Source of the DNA: Olleya sediminilitoris
Lineage (GTDB): Bacteria > Bacteroidota > Bacteroidia > Flavobacteriales > Flavobacteriaceae
NCBI RefSeq assembly: GCF_016785945.1
Contig: NZ_JAEMEF010000012.1
Span: 1-64,000 of the forward strand
Reading direction: 5' to 3'
Length of the DNA stretch: 64,000 bases
Below, piece by piece: positions 8,992 to 16,914 of this stretch. Numbering within the stretch: the stretch's first letter is position 1; every line of letters begins with the position of its first letter. The notes below the pieces were generated by a model that saw only the letters and a list, made by a program, of their open reading frames with translations, had not been told where the DNA came from and searched no databases. Both the position numbers and the translations under genes were made by a program.

Positions 8992-9524
8992 AAATTAGGG
9001 TTTTTTAAGGCGTACCAACGTAAGTTTAATTGTTCTTGTTTAAAATAAAAGTCTTCAATATAATTTAAACCTATTTTTAAAAGCGCGTTATGTGACGCTT
9101 GATTGTTAACTTCAGTAGTTGCAAAAATTTCAGATAATTTCATAGTGTTAAAAGCATAATCTAGACTAGCTTTTCCAGACTCTGTAGCATAACCTTTGTT
9201 CCAAAAGCGCTCAATTAATCTGTAGCCAATGTCATAATACCTGGTAAAACCATTCATGTTATATTCTGTATTTAATCGTATGCCAGACCAACCTACAAAG
9301 TCTCCAGAAGCTTTTTCTATAACAGCAAATCTTCCAATACCCCGATTTTGATATTGTTGTAAAACACTATCTAAAATTATTTTAGATTCTGCTTTTGTTT
9401 TAATAGGTTTATTACCTAAATATTTGTGGACATTTGGGTTAGAATCTAACTCAAACATACCTTCTAAATCACTACTTCTAAGTTCGCGAAGCAGTAATCT
9501 TTCAGTTTCAATATTAATATTCAT
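8988..9524 (-). CDS. GNAT-family N-acetyltransferase (RimJ/RimL-like)
   Basis: 178 residues covering a full GNAT fold: TERLLLREL at the start, the beta4 segment IGYRLIERFWNKGYATES that contains the acetyl-CoA pyrophosphate loop (R/Q-x-x-G-x-A, here NKGYA), and SHNALLKIGL near the C terminus. This is the RimJ/RimL type that acetylates protein N termini, amines or small molecules using acetyl-CoA in the cytoplasm. The substrate is not predictable. It lies between the DUF6265 gene (2-base gap) and the zinc-ribbon gene (4-base overlap), suggesting one operon. Confidence 0.85.
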   Translation of the reverse strand: MNINIETERLLLRELRSSDLEGMFELDSNPNVHKYLGNKPIKTKAESKIILDSVLQQYQNRGIGRFAVIEKASGDFVGWSGIRLNTEYNMNGFTRYYDIGYRLIERFWNKGYATESGKASLDYAFNTMKLSEIFATTEVNNQASHNALLKIGLNYIEDFYFKQEQLNLRWYALKNPNL

Positions 9525-9526
9525 GT

Positions 9527-10018
9527 TTACTTTTTGTAGTTAAATTTAATCTCTTCAGTATTTCCGTTATCCTCTACAACTACATAAATATTGATTTCAG
9601 AATCACTTATTTTTTCAAAAGTAAACTGATCAAAATACACTCTGTTATCTTCAATTTTGACCAATTTAGCATCAACAGTTTCGTCCTTTTCTTCCCAACC
9701 CTTAAAATCATTACCAAAATGTTTTAACTGAAAAATTAATGTGTTATCTACTTCTCTTATTCCACCAAGTTCATAAAAAACAACTTTTCCATTACTAACT
9801 AATTTAAAACTAAACATCATAGAGTCACCAAGTGGTGGACTCCAGATTTCTTCTGTAATTCCGCCAAAAGCTTCACCTTTCCAGTGACCTTGGATCCAAG
9901 AAACTTGTGATAAATTGGCTTTAGGTGAAGATATAGTCTCATCAAATTTTATAGTATTACTCTGTGCAAAGCTTGTTAAATAAATAACTAATGCTAATAG
10001 TGTAAGTAATTGTTTCAT
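9527..10018 (-). CDS. DUF6265 family exported protein
   Basis: 163 residues with a clear signal peptide (MKQLLTLLALVIYLTSFAQS). The mature domain starts with the family signature LSQVSWIQGHWKGEAFGG...EEIWSPPLGDSMMF and continues as a lipocalin-like beta-barrel. Function is unknown; a periplasmic ligand-binding role is possible by fold only. It is the first gene of a minus-strand run ending in the DUF2891 lipoprotein. Confidence 0.75.
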   Translation of the reverse strand: MKQLLTLLALVIYLTSFAQSNTIKFDETISSPKANLSQVSWIQGHWKGEAFGGITEEIWSPPLGDSMMFSFKLVSNGKVVFYELGGIREVDNTLIFQLKHFGNDFKGWEEKDETVDAKLVKIEDNRVYFDQFTFEKISDSEINIYVVVEDNGNTEEIKFNYKK

Positions 10019-10185
10019 AACACGCTGGTTTAAGTTTTAAAGATACACTATTTCCGTTTACAAACGACAACAAACGTTTACAATCGACATTAAATGCGTA
10101 ACAACCGACTAAAAGTTGGTTAATAAATCATCTTTGCAGTGTTGAATAGAACTAATGACATTCAATAATATAAAAAACTTATCTT

Positions 10186-10518
10186 ATGAATACGTTAAGA
10201 AACAAAGTACAATTAATTGGAAATCTAGGACAAGATCCAGAAATTATTAATCTAGAATCTGGTAAAAAATTAGCACGATTTACATTAGCTACAAACGAAA
10301 GTTATAAAAACTCTAAAGGCGAAAAAATTACAGATACACAATGGCATCAAGTTGTAGCTTGGGGAAAAACTGCTGATATTATTGAAAAGTATGTTTTAAA
10401 AGGAAAGGAAATTGCTGTAGAAGGAAAGCTTACGACTAGAACTTGGGAAGATAAAGATGGTATGAAGCGTTATACAACCGAAGTGGTTTGCAATGAGTTG
10501 TTAATGCTTGGAAAGTAG
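10186..10518 (+). CDS. ssb: Short single-stranded DNA-binding protein
   Basis: 110 residues, a single OB fold: NTLRNKVQLIGNLGQDPE at the start, then ARFTLATNESYKN, TQWHQVVAWGKTADI and VEGKLTTRTWEDKDG. The length is well below the ~150-180 residues of a typical primary SSB. It stops after the OB fold, so the acidic C-terminal tip that recruits repair and replication enzymes is absent. It is thus probably an accessory paralogue; the main ssb should be elsewhere. A CATCTTTG element at 10129-10136, close to the TAnnTTTG -7 consensus, lies 49 bases before the start. A strong terminator follows. Confidence 0.85.
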   Translation: MNTLRNKVQLIGNLGQDPEIINLESGKKLARFTLATNESYKNSKGEKITDTQWHQVVAWGKTADIIEKYVLKGKEIAVEGKLTTRTWEDKDGMKRYTTEVVCNELLMLGK

Positions 10519-10541
10519 ACAGTACTTTATAAAAAGAAAAA

Positions 10542-10569
10542 GGCTCGCAAATAATTGCGAGCCTTTTTT
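10542..10569 (+). terminator. Intrinsic terminator of ssb
   Basis: Nine-base-pair stem GGCTCGCAA/TTGCGAGCC (10542-10550 and 10555-10563) with a 4-nt loop, followed by T6. The A-rich run before the stem also allows termination of the convergent minus-strand lipoprotein gene. Confidence 0.92.
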
Positions 10570-10586
10570 GTGTAAAAAAATTGTAA

Positions 10587-10727
10587 TTAATCAACCGCAT
10601 CTTCAACATCATCTGCAGCGCTCTCTACAGCGTCTTCTACTTTTTCTCCTGTGGTTTCTTCTCTACATCCTGTTAACGTAATTGCTAAACAGAACATAAT
10701 AATACCTGTATATGCTATTTTTCTCAT
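10587..10727 (-). CDS. Tiny acidic lipoprotein (46 aa)
   Basis: Read on the minus strand from ATG at 10725-10727 to TAA at 10587-10589. It has a hydrophobic signal with lipobox LTGC (Cys 21) followed by the charged tail REETTGEKVEDAVESAADD. Its CREE/CRED start after the lipobox matches the next gene upstream (10740-10952), so the two are probably related. It is the last gene of the stress-type island. Small lipoproteins of this kind may be inner- or outer-leaflet envelope stress proteins; the function is not known. Confidence 0.7.
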   Translation of the reverse strand: MRKIAYTGIIMFCLAITLTGCREETTGEKVEDAVESAADDVEDAVD

Positions 10728-10739
10728 GGTTTTTTGGTT

Positions 10740-10952
10740 TTAAGATTTGTCTTTAATTTTAATTTCGTCGTCGGTAATTTTAACTTTTTTAGTTTCGGTT
10801 TCCAACTTTACTTTATCGTCTTTAACTTGTATTTTTGCACCATCATCTTTCATGTCTTGTATAACTTCTTTTTTGTTGTTATCTTCTCTACAAGCAATAA
10901 AAGTAGTGGTTAAAACGGTTAAGGCTAAAACTGTAAATATTATCTTTTTCAT
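10740..10952 (-). CDS. Small charged lipoprotein (70 aa)
   Basis: Signal peptide with lipobox FIAC (Cys 21), then a mature part made of about six short charged beta-strand-like repeats (KIQVKDDKVKLETETKKVKI TDDEIKIK pattern), in which acidic and basic residues alternate with Val/Ile. It lies 12 nt upstream of the 46-aa lipoprotein, which shares its post-lipobox start, and 23 nt downstream of the DUF2383 gene. It belongs to the island by spacing and orientation. Function unknown. Confidence 0.65.
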   Translation of the reverse strand: MKKIIFTVLALTVLTTTFIACREDNNKKEVIQDMKDDGAKIQVKDDKVKLETETKKVKITDDEIKIKDKS

Positions 10953-10975
10953 AGTAATTTTTATTAAGTTTTAGA

Positions 10976-11434
10976 TTAGCCTATAATGTCTTCTAGTCTT
11001 TTAACAGTGTTTAGAGCTGATTTTACAGTGGTTAATTGTGATTGTACGATAGTCTGAATTTCTGTATCAGTATTAAAATTTTTTAATTGGTCTTCATATT
11101 CTTTAATACTAGCTTTTTCACCTCTAATGCATTCTTCCATTAAAGCTTCATCTGTATCTGCAGATAATGTAGATTTAATATTAATCCAACCTCTGTGTAA
11201 ATCTCCTTTGATTGTTCCAGATGCTTTAGGCTCTGCGTTATGTTTTCTAATTTGATAATCTAGTTCTGTAGCAAAAGTGTTACGTTGTAATGCTTTTTGT
11301 TGTAACCAGTTTTTTAATGGTTCGTTATCTGTTTTGGTCATAACTTGTTTATAACCTGCTTCTGCATCGTAATTTTTTTGTAATAAATCTTGTAATGAAC
11401 TTACTACTTCTTGGTTTGATTGTGTCGTTTTCAT
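10976..11434 (-). CDS. DUF2383 / PA2169-type four-helix-bundle protein
   Basis: 152 residues, all helical, no signal peptide. Recognisable family pattern: VVSSLQDLLQKNYDAEAGYKQ, then NEPLKNWLQQKALQR, then HRGWINIKSTL and ECIRGEKASIKEYEDQL, that is four ferritin-like helices with Glu residues. PA2169-type proteins are ferritin-like and typically occur with CsbD-like, DUF4142 and small membrane stress proteins. The reaction or ligand is unknown. A distant relative is encoded at 18070-18528 in this window. Confidence 0.8.
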   Translation of the reverse strand: MKTTQSNQEVVSSLQDLLQKNYDAEAGYKQVMTKTDNEPLKNWLQQKALQRNTFATELDYQIRKHNAEPKASGTIKGDLHRGWINIKSTLSADTDEALMEECIRGEKASIKEYEDQLKNFNTDTEIQTIVQSQLTTVKSALNTVKRLEDIIG

Positions 11435-11467
11435 AGTGTGTTTTTTAGTGGTTTGTAATTGTTTTTT

Positions 11468-11938
11468 TTAGAATCTGTAACGTATACCTAATGCAATGTC
11501 AAAATCGACATCGTCACTGTAATCGTCATCAAATCCAATTTCTGGTCTAAAATCTAGAGACAGTTGCAAAGGGATATCAAAATTATATTCGATACCAATA
11601 TCACCTGCAAGTAAAGCAAATGTTCCGTCAACTTCATTGGCATCATAAGATCCAAATCCTGCTCCAGCACCAACGTACCAGTTAAAATTATTGTCAATTG
11701 GCATAACCCATTGGTAAAGTCCCACGATTTTAACTACGTCAAAATTATTTGAGTCTCTCCAGCCTAGATCAAACTCTAGTCTATTGTTATCGTTAAGATG
11801 TCTTTGGTAAGATATTTCGGCTCCAAGTCCATCATTATCACCTAATCTTAATCCTAGTGCATTTTTTGAAATGTCTTGTGCATTTACGCTAAATGCTGTA
11901 ATGGTAATAGCTACAATTGATAATATTAATCTTTTCAT
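11468..11938 (-). CDS. Small outer-membrane beta-barrel protein
   Basis: 156 residues. The signal peptide (MKRLILSIVAITITAFSVNAQ) is followed by eight or so amphipathic beta-strands and a C-terminal IALGIRYRF strand ending in Phe, the usual signal for outer-membrane insertion. Length fits an eight-stranded barrel of the OmpX/OmpW-like size class. Within the stress island it is probably an induced envelope protein; no transport function can be named. Confidence 0.75.
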   Translation of the reverse strand: MKRLILSIVAITITAFSVNAQDISKNALGLRLGDNDGLGAEISYQRHLNDNNRLEFDLGWRDSNNFDVVKIVGLYQWVMPIDNNFNWYVGAGAGFGSYDANEVDGTFALLAGDIGIEYNFDIPLQLSLDFRPEIGFDDDYSDDVDFDIALGIRYRF

Positions 11939-12000
11939 GTTGGGTTTTAGTTTGTTTATTTTGTTTATTTTGTTTTTGTTGATGTTATGAGTCTAAATAA

Positions 12001-12153
12001 TTAGACGCCTTTTCCTCCAATTAATCTTAATAATATTGCAATTACTGCAATGACTAATAATATGTGTATTAATCCACTTGCGCTGTAGACAAAAAATCCT
12101 AATGCCCAACCTATTACAAGTATTACTGCTATAATATAAAGTAGTCCTCTCAT
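12001..12153 (-). CDS. Lmo0937-family small membrane protein (50 aa)
   Basis: Read on the minus strand from ATG at 12151-12153 to TAA at 12001-12003. MRGLLYIIAVILVIGWALGF, then a second hydrophobic helix (about 27-44), then the basic tail RLIGGKG. The two-helix layout with GWALGFF matches the Lmo0937 family of stress-associated small membrane proteins. It lies between the beta-barrel gene and the 12181-12621 gene in the same direction, consistent with island membership. Confidence 0.78.
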   Translation of the reverse strand: MRGLLYIIAVILVIGWALGFFVYSASGLIHILLVIAVIAILLRLIGGKGV

Positions 12154-12180
12154 GGTGTTTTGTTTTTTATTGGTTAATAA

Positions 12181-12621
12181 TTATTTGGTTGTTTTAAATG
12201 ATTCGATAATCTTAGATTTTGGTACTTCTATATTACCCATAAGTTTTACCATTTGTTTTGCTTGGTTTAATGTTTTTGATACTCCTGTAGCATAACCACG
12301 ATCTGTAACAACTCCCCAAGTATAAATACGCTCTCTTCCTTTGGCGTTACTTAAGTTTATGTTTGAAATCTTTTTCTCAATAATTTGAGACGATTTAGTT
12401 ACCATTGCTATTTGTTGGTTAGCTTCAGATAAATTATCTGCTGTACCAGTAAATACTCCTGATGTTGTTTTTACTGTCCATTGGTAAACTTGTTGTTTCA
12501 CTTTGTTGTCAATAACCTCTGTTGGGTTGCTGTCAAAAAGTTGACTGTCTATGATGTCAAGTTCTGCTGCACTTGATAATGTTATAGTTGTTGCAAATAG
12601 TAAGGTGAATATAGTTTTCAT
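12181..12621 (-). CDS. Exported protein with an internal two-fold repeat
   Basis: 146 residues with a signal peptide (MKTIFTLLFATTITLSSAAE). Two copies of a ~45-residue unit are visible: YQWTVKTTSGVFTGTADNLS (about 46-65) and YTWGVVTDRGYATGVSKTLN (about 99-118), each followed by a helix with A-x-Q (ANQQIAMV, AKQMVKLM) and a lysine-rich strand. This Y-x-W-x-V-x-T...G...TG pattern suggests a duplicated alpha/beta domain. No named family is recognised. Location in the periplasm or outer membrane is inferred. Confidence 0.6.
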   Translation of the reverse strand: MKTIFTLLFATTITLSSAAELDIIDSQLFDSNPTEVIDNKVKQQVYQWTVKTTSGVFTGTADNLSEANQQIAMVTKSSQIIEKKISNINLSNAKGRERIYTWGVVTDRGYATGVSKTLNQAKQMVKLMGNIEVPKSKIIESFKTTK

Positions 12622-12634
12622 AATATGTTTTTTT

Positions 12635-13213
12635 TTAACTGTTAGTATTCAGGTTATTTAATATGTTATCAGCTTTATTCAAGCTTTTATTGATTTTAGA
12701 GTCTGTTTCTGACAAAATGTTTTGAAAGTCTTTGCTATTAGTTGTTTTTGACAGTTTTTCTAGCAAATACAATTGATTATCAATTTTAGCTCTAAGCTTT
12801 TTTAATGTTTGTATTTTGTAATTCAAATTATCATGATCAATGGTTTGTTGCATTGTAACCTCAGTATAATTTGGTATTGAAATTAGTTTATCACTTGCAA
12901 CTTCGCTAAATTCTTTTGCAATGTTAATGTGAGTCTTTTCAATGGTTTTAACTAAGTCTGCAATACTATCTTTTGTAATTATTTGTTGTAAGGTTTTACT
13001 AAGTTTAATAACTTCATGATTATCTTTAGATAGCATTAATAAAAGCTTAGCTTCGTTTTTATTATTTGTTATTGATTTATTTTTTTGTTCTTGCTCTTGC
13101 TTTTCTTTATCCTTATTTTTAATTAATTCGTCACAAGAATTAAAACTTAAACTTATTGTTGTAATTACTAACAAGATTAAAATTGTAAATCTTCTAGTTT
13201 TTAAATATTTCAT
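12635..13213 (-). CDS. DUF4142-like helical lipoprotein
   Basis: The start is set at 13213 (MKYLKTRRFTILILLV...), because this gives a proper lipoprotein signal with lipobox FNSC; a longer frame from a TTG at 13243 would put ten extra residues before it. After a KQEQEQKNK linker the mature part is helical, with pairs of long helices (IAKEFSEVASDKLISIP, DHDNLNYKIQTLKKLRAKID) like the DUF4142 ferritin-like bundle. The match is moderate. It is the most upstream gene of the minus-strand run reaching the ssb terminator. Confidence 0.55.
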   Translation of the reverse strand: MKYLKTRRFTILILLVITTISLSFNSCDELIKNKDKEKQEQEQKNKSITNNKNEAKLLLMLSKDNHEVIKLSKTLQQIITKDSIADLVKTIEKTHINIAKEFSEVASDKLISIPNYTEVTMQQTIDHDNLNYKIQTLKKLRAKIDNQLYLLEKLSKTTNSKDFQNILSETDSKINKSLNKADNILNNLNTNS

Positions 13214-13254
13214 TGTAAATAATTTCATGTTACAAAGATGCAACCGTTATTAAA

Positions 13255-13375
13255 TTTTTGTGTTACATCATTTTTTGTATTGTTTATAGAATTTTCATAC
13301 TTGTTTTAGTTTCTATTTAAATACAATGCAAAGTTGCGACATAACTACAGGTTTTGTGTTACATCATTTTTTTGT
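13255..13375. repeat. Direct repeat pair TGTTACATCATTTTTT upstream of the stress island
   Basis: TTTTGTGTTACATCATTTTT-type sequence occurs at 13255-13278 and again at 13352-13375, 97 bp apart, in the 249-bp gap between the histidine kinase gene and the first island gene. A related TCATGTTACATAATTTT lies at about 16799-16815, near the other end of the regulator block. The copies may be binding sites for the nearby AraC-type regulator; this is an inference. Confidence 0.45.
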
Positions 13376-13412
13376 TTAGTTATATGATTTCTACTTAAGG
13401 AAAGTTTTTTGT

Positions 13413-13442
13413 ATAAAAAAAACCTTACGATAGTAAGGTTTT
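13413..13442 (-). terminator. Intrinsic terminator of the regulator operon
   Basis: AACCTTAC/GTAAGGTT stem (13421-13428, 13433-13440) with loop GATA. On the minus strand the stem is followed by a run of T, so it ends the AraC/response regulator/kinase transcript and separates it from the island. Confidence 0.85.
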
Positions 13443-13462
13443 AGAAGTGTATTTGTATTTAT

Positions 13463-15247
13463 TTAATCTATTGGTAAGTAAATTATAAAGGTTGCACCTA
13501 TACTAGGTTTGCCTTTAGCAATTATATGTCCTTTATGATTTTCTATTATTTTTTTACATATAGATAATCCAATACCTGTTCCTGAATACTCGTCCTTGTT
13601 ATGTAACCTGCTAAATAAAACAAATATTTGATCTGCGTACTCGTTATCAAATCCAATTCCATTATCTGTAAAAGTTATTTTATGATAAAAAGGTTTGGTT
13701 GGTTTTGTAATTTGAGGATCATTATCTGCTTCTATTACTTGATGTGTAATATTAATTACAGGAGATCTTTTTTCTGATTTATATTTTATTGCATTACCAA
13801 GAAGGTTGACAAATAACTGCTGTATTTGAAATGGTATTACTGTCATGGAAGGAAATGCGTCTGAAGTAATAACTGCATCTTCGGCTGAAATAACTTCAGC
13901 TAAATCTTGTTTTGCTGCTTCTAATAGTAAGTTTATATTAGACTCTTCAAATACCTTGTCTGCTTTATTGGACCTTGAAAATTGAAGTAAATCATCAATT
14001 AATAATCGCATTCTAGTAGCTGCATTTTGTATACGGTCAATGTATCTTGTGCCACGATCTGATAATTTTTCAGCTTCTTCATCTTCAAGTCTAGATAAAA
14101 AAGTTTGAATTTTTCTTAATGGTTCTTGTAAATCATGACTAGCAACATAGTTAAAGGATGACAATTCTTGATTGTTTCTTTCTAACTCAAGGTTACGTTC
14201 TTCTAATGCTCTAAAACTTATAATTTCGTCTGTAATATCTGCTGTTGTACCAAGTAAAACGGTTTCTTCTTCATCATTTATTATAGATTTACCGTAGGCT
14301 TTAAGGTGTTTGATATTTCCGTTTTTATGTACTACACGATAATATATATAGGGAAGTTCGACATTTTTTTTCATGTTTTCTACCTGTTGACTTAACTGTT
14401 CTACATCTTCTGGATGTACATATTGCATAAAATTTTGGATGGTAGGCTCAAAAGATTGTGGTTGTTCACCTAATAATCTATATAAGTTGTCAGAAAATGT
14501 AAATACGTCATTATTTTGATCCCAAGTCCAACTACCATGTTTACTTACTATTTCTGATTGATTAGTCGATTCTTTAAAAATTTCTAGTTCTTCGTTAGCA
14601 ATTTTAAGACGTTTAATGTTTTTGTAAATGCTATTATAAGCTAAATATATTAATATTAACGAACAAAGTAATAATGAAAACAATAGTAATGGTGTTGCCA
14701 TAAGGTCGCTTCTGTACTCATCACTACGTTTATTAAGTAAGTTGTTTTGTAATTTTATAACACCTTTAATTTGGTCTCTAATACTATCCATTAAAGTTTT
14801 ACCATTCCTAAAATTAGATTTAAAGTTAGGGTCTTCAATGTCCTTTTTTGGTAAAGATCTGTAGGATGTTTTAAAAGCTATAAGTCGTTTATTAATTAAT
14901 GTATTAACATCAATTAATTTAGATTTTAATTGAGGTGTATTTTTTGTTAATACCTTAAGTTCTGCAAAACTATTATTAATGCGGTTTCTTGCAGAAAGGT
15001 ATGGCTCTAAAAACACAGAGTCGTTAGTTATGATATAACCACGTTGTCCGGTTTCGGCATCTTTTAGGTAAGATAAAATCTGTTCTAGTTCTACATTGAC
15101 TTTGTAAGTGTGAGTGATCATCTCTGATGATTTTGTAACCTCAGTAACACTTCTGTAAGTTAGCGCACCTACAACTAATATTACTAGTGCACTTATGTAC
15201 AACATAGCTCTTAAAAAAGAGATATTATTTGATAGTGTTTTTATCAT
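13463..15247 (-). CDS. CHASE3-PAS hybrid sensor histidine kinase
   Basis: 594 residues. In order: membrane helix (about 12-32), an extracytoplasmic CHASE3 domain (about 35-180, with DAETGQRGYIITND), second helix (about 184-206), PAS domain (about 235-345), HisKA with phospho-acceptor His 371 (ASHDLQEPLRKI), and a HATPase_c domain with N-box (LLGNAIKYK), DNGIGFD and GTGIGLSICKKI. It autophosphorylates in response to an unknown envelope or intracellular signal. No receiver is fused; the single-domain regulator encoded three bases upstream is the likely partner. Terminator follows. Control of the adjacent stress island is inferred from proximity. Confidence 0.9.
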   Translation of the reverse strand: MIKTLSNNISFLRAMLYISALVILVVGALTYRSVTEVTKSSEMITHTYKVNVELEQILSYLKDAETGQRGYIITNDSVFLEPYLSARNRINNSFAELKVLTKNTPQLKSKLIDVNTLINKRLIAFKTSYRSLPKKDIEDPNFKSNFRNGKTLMDSIRDQIKGVIKLQNNLLNKRSDEYRSDLMATPLLLFSLLLCSLILIYLAYNSIYKNIKRLKIANEELEIFKESTNQSEIVSKHGSWTWDQNNDVFTFSDNLYRLLGEQPQSFEPTIQNFMQYVHPEDVEQLSQQVENMKKNVELPYIYYRVVHKNGNIKHLKAYGKSIINDEEETVLLGTTADITDEIISFRALEERNLELERNNQELSSFNYVASHDLQEPLRKIQTFLSRLEDEEAEKLSDRGTRYIDRIQNAATRMRLLIDDLLQFSRSNKADKVFEESNINLLLEAAKQDLAEVISAEDAVITSDAFPSMTVIPFQIQQLFVNLLGNAIKYKSEKRSPVINITHQVIEADNDPQITKPTKPFYHKITFTDNGIGFDNEYADQIFVLFSRLHNKDEYSGTGIGLSICKKIIENHKGHIIAKGKPSIGATFIIYLPID

Positions 15248-15250
15248 AGG

Positions 15251-15697
15251 TTAAAGACGTAGCAAAAAGTTATCTTTATTCATGTTATTAGTGTGATATT
15301 GCCAGTTGATAGTGACTACTTCAGACAATACTTTTTTTAATTTTTTAAAGCTACTTGGTTTTTTTATGTAGATGTTAGCACCTTGTACAAAGGTGTTTTC
15401 AATATCTTCTTCTGACGCTGAGGTTGAGTATATTGCAATTGCTATATCTTTAAACTTAGGATCTTGCTTGATTTCTTGAAGACATTCTAAACCAGATTTT
15501 CTTGGCATGTTTAAATCTAAAAATAACACATTTGGTAGCGTTGCTTCAGTGCTGTTAAGGTAATCCATTAAGTACACACCATCATTAAAGGTTTGTACTT
15601 TTGTAGTCATTTTTAAATCCTCAAAAGCATCAGTAAAAAACATTCTGTCATCCTCATCATCATCTGCTAATATTATATTAATATAGTCTTCTTGCAT
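15251..15697 (-). CDS. Single-domain response regulator (Rcp1-like receiver)
   Basis: 148 residues, receiver domain only. The acidic pocket is ADDDEDD (11-17), the phospho-acceptor is Asp 61 in LFLDLNMP, and the switch residues are Ser/Thr 91-92 (IYSTS) and Lys 112 (YIKKPSS). There is no output domain, so it probably works by protein contact, relaying phosphate from the adjacent kinase or acting on the AraC-type protein. Four bases separate it from the AraC gene and three from the kinase gene, so the three are cotranscribed. Confidence 0.88.
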   Translation of the reverse strand: MQEDYINIILADDDEDDRMFFTDAFEDLKMTTKVQTFNDGVYLMDYLNSTEATLPNVLFLDLNMPRKSGLECLQEIKQDPKFKDIAIAIYSTSASEEDIENTFVQGANIYIKKPSSFKKLKKVLSEVVTINWQYHTNNMNKDNFLLRL

Positions 15698-15701
15698 ACT
15701 A

Positions 15702-16265
15702 TTAATTATTTTGTTGGTTTAAATCTCTTCGTTTTGCAATAATACGCTGAAAAGCTGTTGGTGTTATACCTGTGGTATTTTTAAACTGCGTGCTTAAGTG
15801 TGCTACGCTAGAGTAGTTAAGTTTAAAAGCTATTTCTGTTAAACTTAAATCTTGTTTGATAACTAGTTGTTTAGCGTATTCTATTTTTTGAATAATGATA
15901 AAGTTTTCTATGGAAGTATAAGTGACTTCAGAAAATAAATTAGATAAATATCCATAACTGTGTCCTAAAGCTTCAGATAAATATACAGAGCTTTTTACGT
16001 TTACAACTGTATCTTCATTAAAAACCATATCTGTAATAGTGTCTTTAATTTTTTGAACTAAAATGCTTTTTTGATTTTCAACAATTTCAATGTTAAATGT
16101 ATCTAGTTCATTTTGTAAATCTTGTTGTTTTTCAGGAGTGATTTTTTCTAGTACTTCAATTTCTCCAAAACCTACATTTTTGTACTTAATATTATTGTTA
16201 TTAAGTACTTGTTCTAAAACGGTTTGGCAAATGGCATTAAAATCAAATTTAAAAAATAATGTCAT
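15702..16265 (-). CDS. AraC-family transcriptional regulator
   Basis: 187 residues. The C-terminal half (about 95-182) has two helix-turn-helix motifs of the AraC/XylS type: YLSEALGHSYGYLSNLF and LTEIAFKLNYSSVAHLSTQFKNTTGITPTAF. The N-terminal ~85 residues are short, begin MTLFFKFDFNAIC and contain no cupin or periplasmic sensor; they form a small alpha/beta region of unknown ligand. First gene of the AraC/receiver/kinase operon. Its targets may include the lipoprotein/DUF2383 island downstream and possibly the gene at 16324-16674. Confidence 0.85.
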   Translation of the reverse strand: MTLFFKFDFNAICQTVLEQVLNNNNIKYKNVGFGEIEVLEKITPEKQQDLQNELDTFNIEIVENQKSILVQKIKDTITDMVFNEDTVVNVKSSVYLSEALGHSYGYLSNLFSEVTYTSIENFIIIQKIEYAKQLVIKQDLSLTEIAFKLNYSSVAHLSTQFKNTTGITPTAFQRIIAKRRDLNQQNN

Positions 16266-16323
16266 AATTAATCTTTAGTTGCAAAATAAAGATAATACTT
16301 AAGTATTAACTAATTAATTAAGA

Positions 16324-16674
16324 TTACTTTTTAGTAATAATATCAATAATTTTTACTGTATTAGCAATTGTGTATTTTGTTAAATCTTTGTGTGCTGTTT
16401 GGTCCAAAATATAAATGTTTGAAGGGCTATTTATACTTACATTTTTGGTTTTGTTATTTATTTTAAAATGTGGCACTTTGACTTTAATGTCAAAGTAGCT
16501 ATCACCAATTTTTAAATCTGTACTGTTATTATAAGCAGTATTTTGACTATTAATACTATTGTCGCTAATAGGTTTTAGTTTACTTACAATTTGTACATCA
16601 TTATTTGTAGACATTATTATTAAAGGCGTCACACAAATTAAGGTAATTAGAAGTAATATTTTATTAGGTTTCAT
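16324..16674 (-). CDS. Exported protein of unknown function
   Basis: 116 residues using the ATG at 16672-16674, which gives a typical signal sequence (MKPNKILLLITLICVTPLII); a longer frame from 16725 adds 17 unlikely residues. The mature part is beta-rich (IGDSYFDIKVKVPHFKIN, INSPSNIYILDQ) with no recognised family. It sits 58 nt upstream of the AraC gene in the same direction, but an AT-rich gap separates them. Function unknown. Confidence 0.5.
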   Translation of the reverse strand: MKPNKILLLITLICVTPLIIMSTNNDVQIVSKLKPISDNSINSQNTAYNNSTDLKIGDSYFDIKVKVPHFKINNKTKNVSINSPSNIYILDQTAHKDLTKYTIANTVKIIDIITKK

Positions 16675-16914
16675 AGTATTGGTTTTAAATATAAACACAT
16701 CTTTACTAACTAAATTAATAACCAACCAAAGTCATAGCTTTCAAGATGTGTTTGTATTGTTAAATAGTATGTTGCAAAATTAATGTAGCAGCTTGTGTGT
16801 CATGTTACATAATTTTGGAATGATGTTATATTATTTTATTTTCTTCTAGTTTTTAAAAACTGTAGAAGTATTACCTTTGAAGCCTGAGTATAGTCTTGTT
16901 TGCTCTTTGTTATT

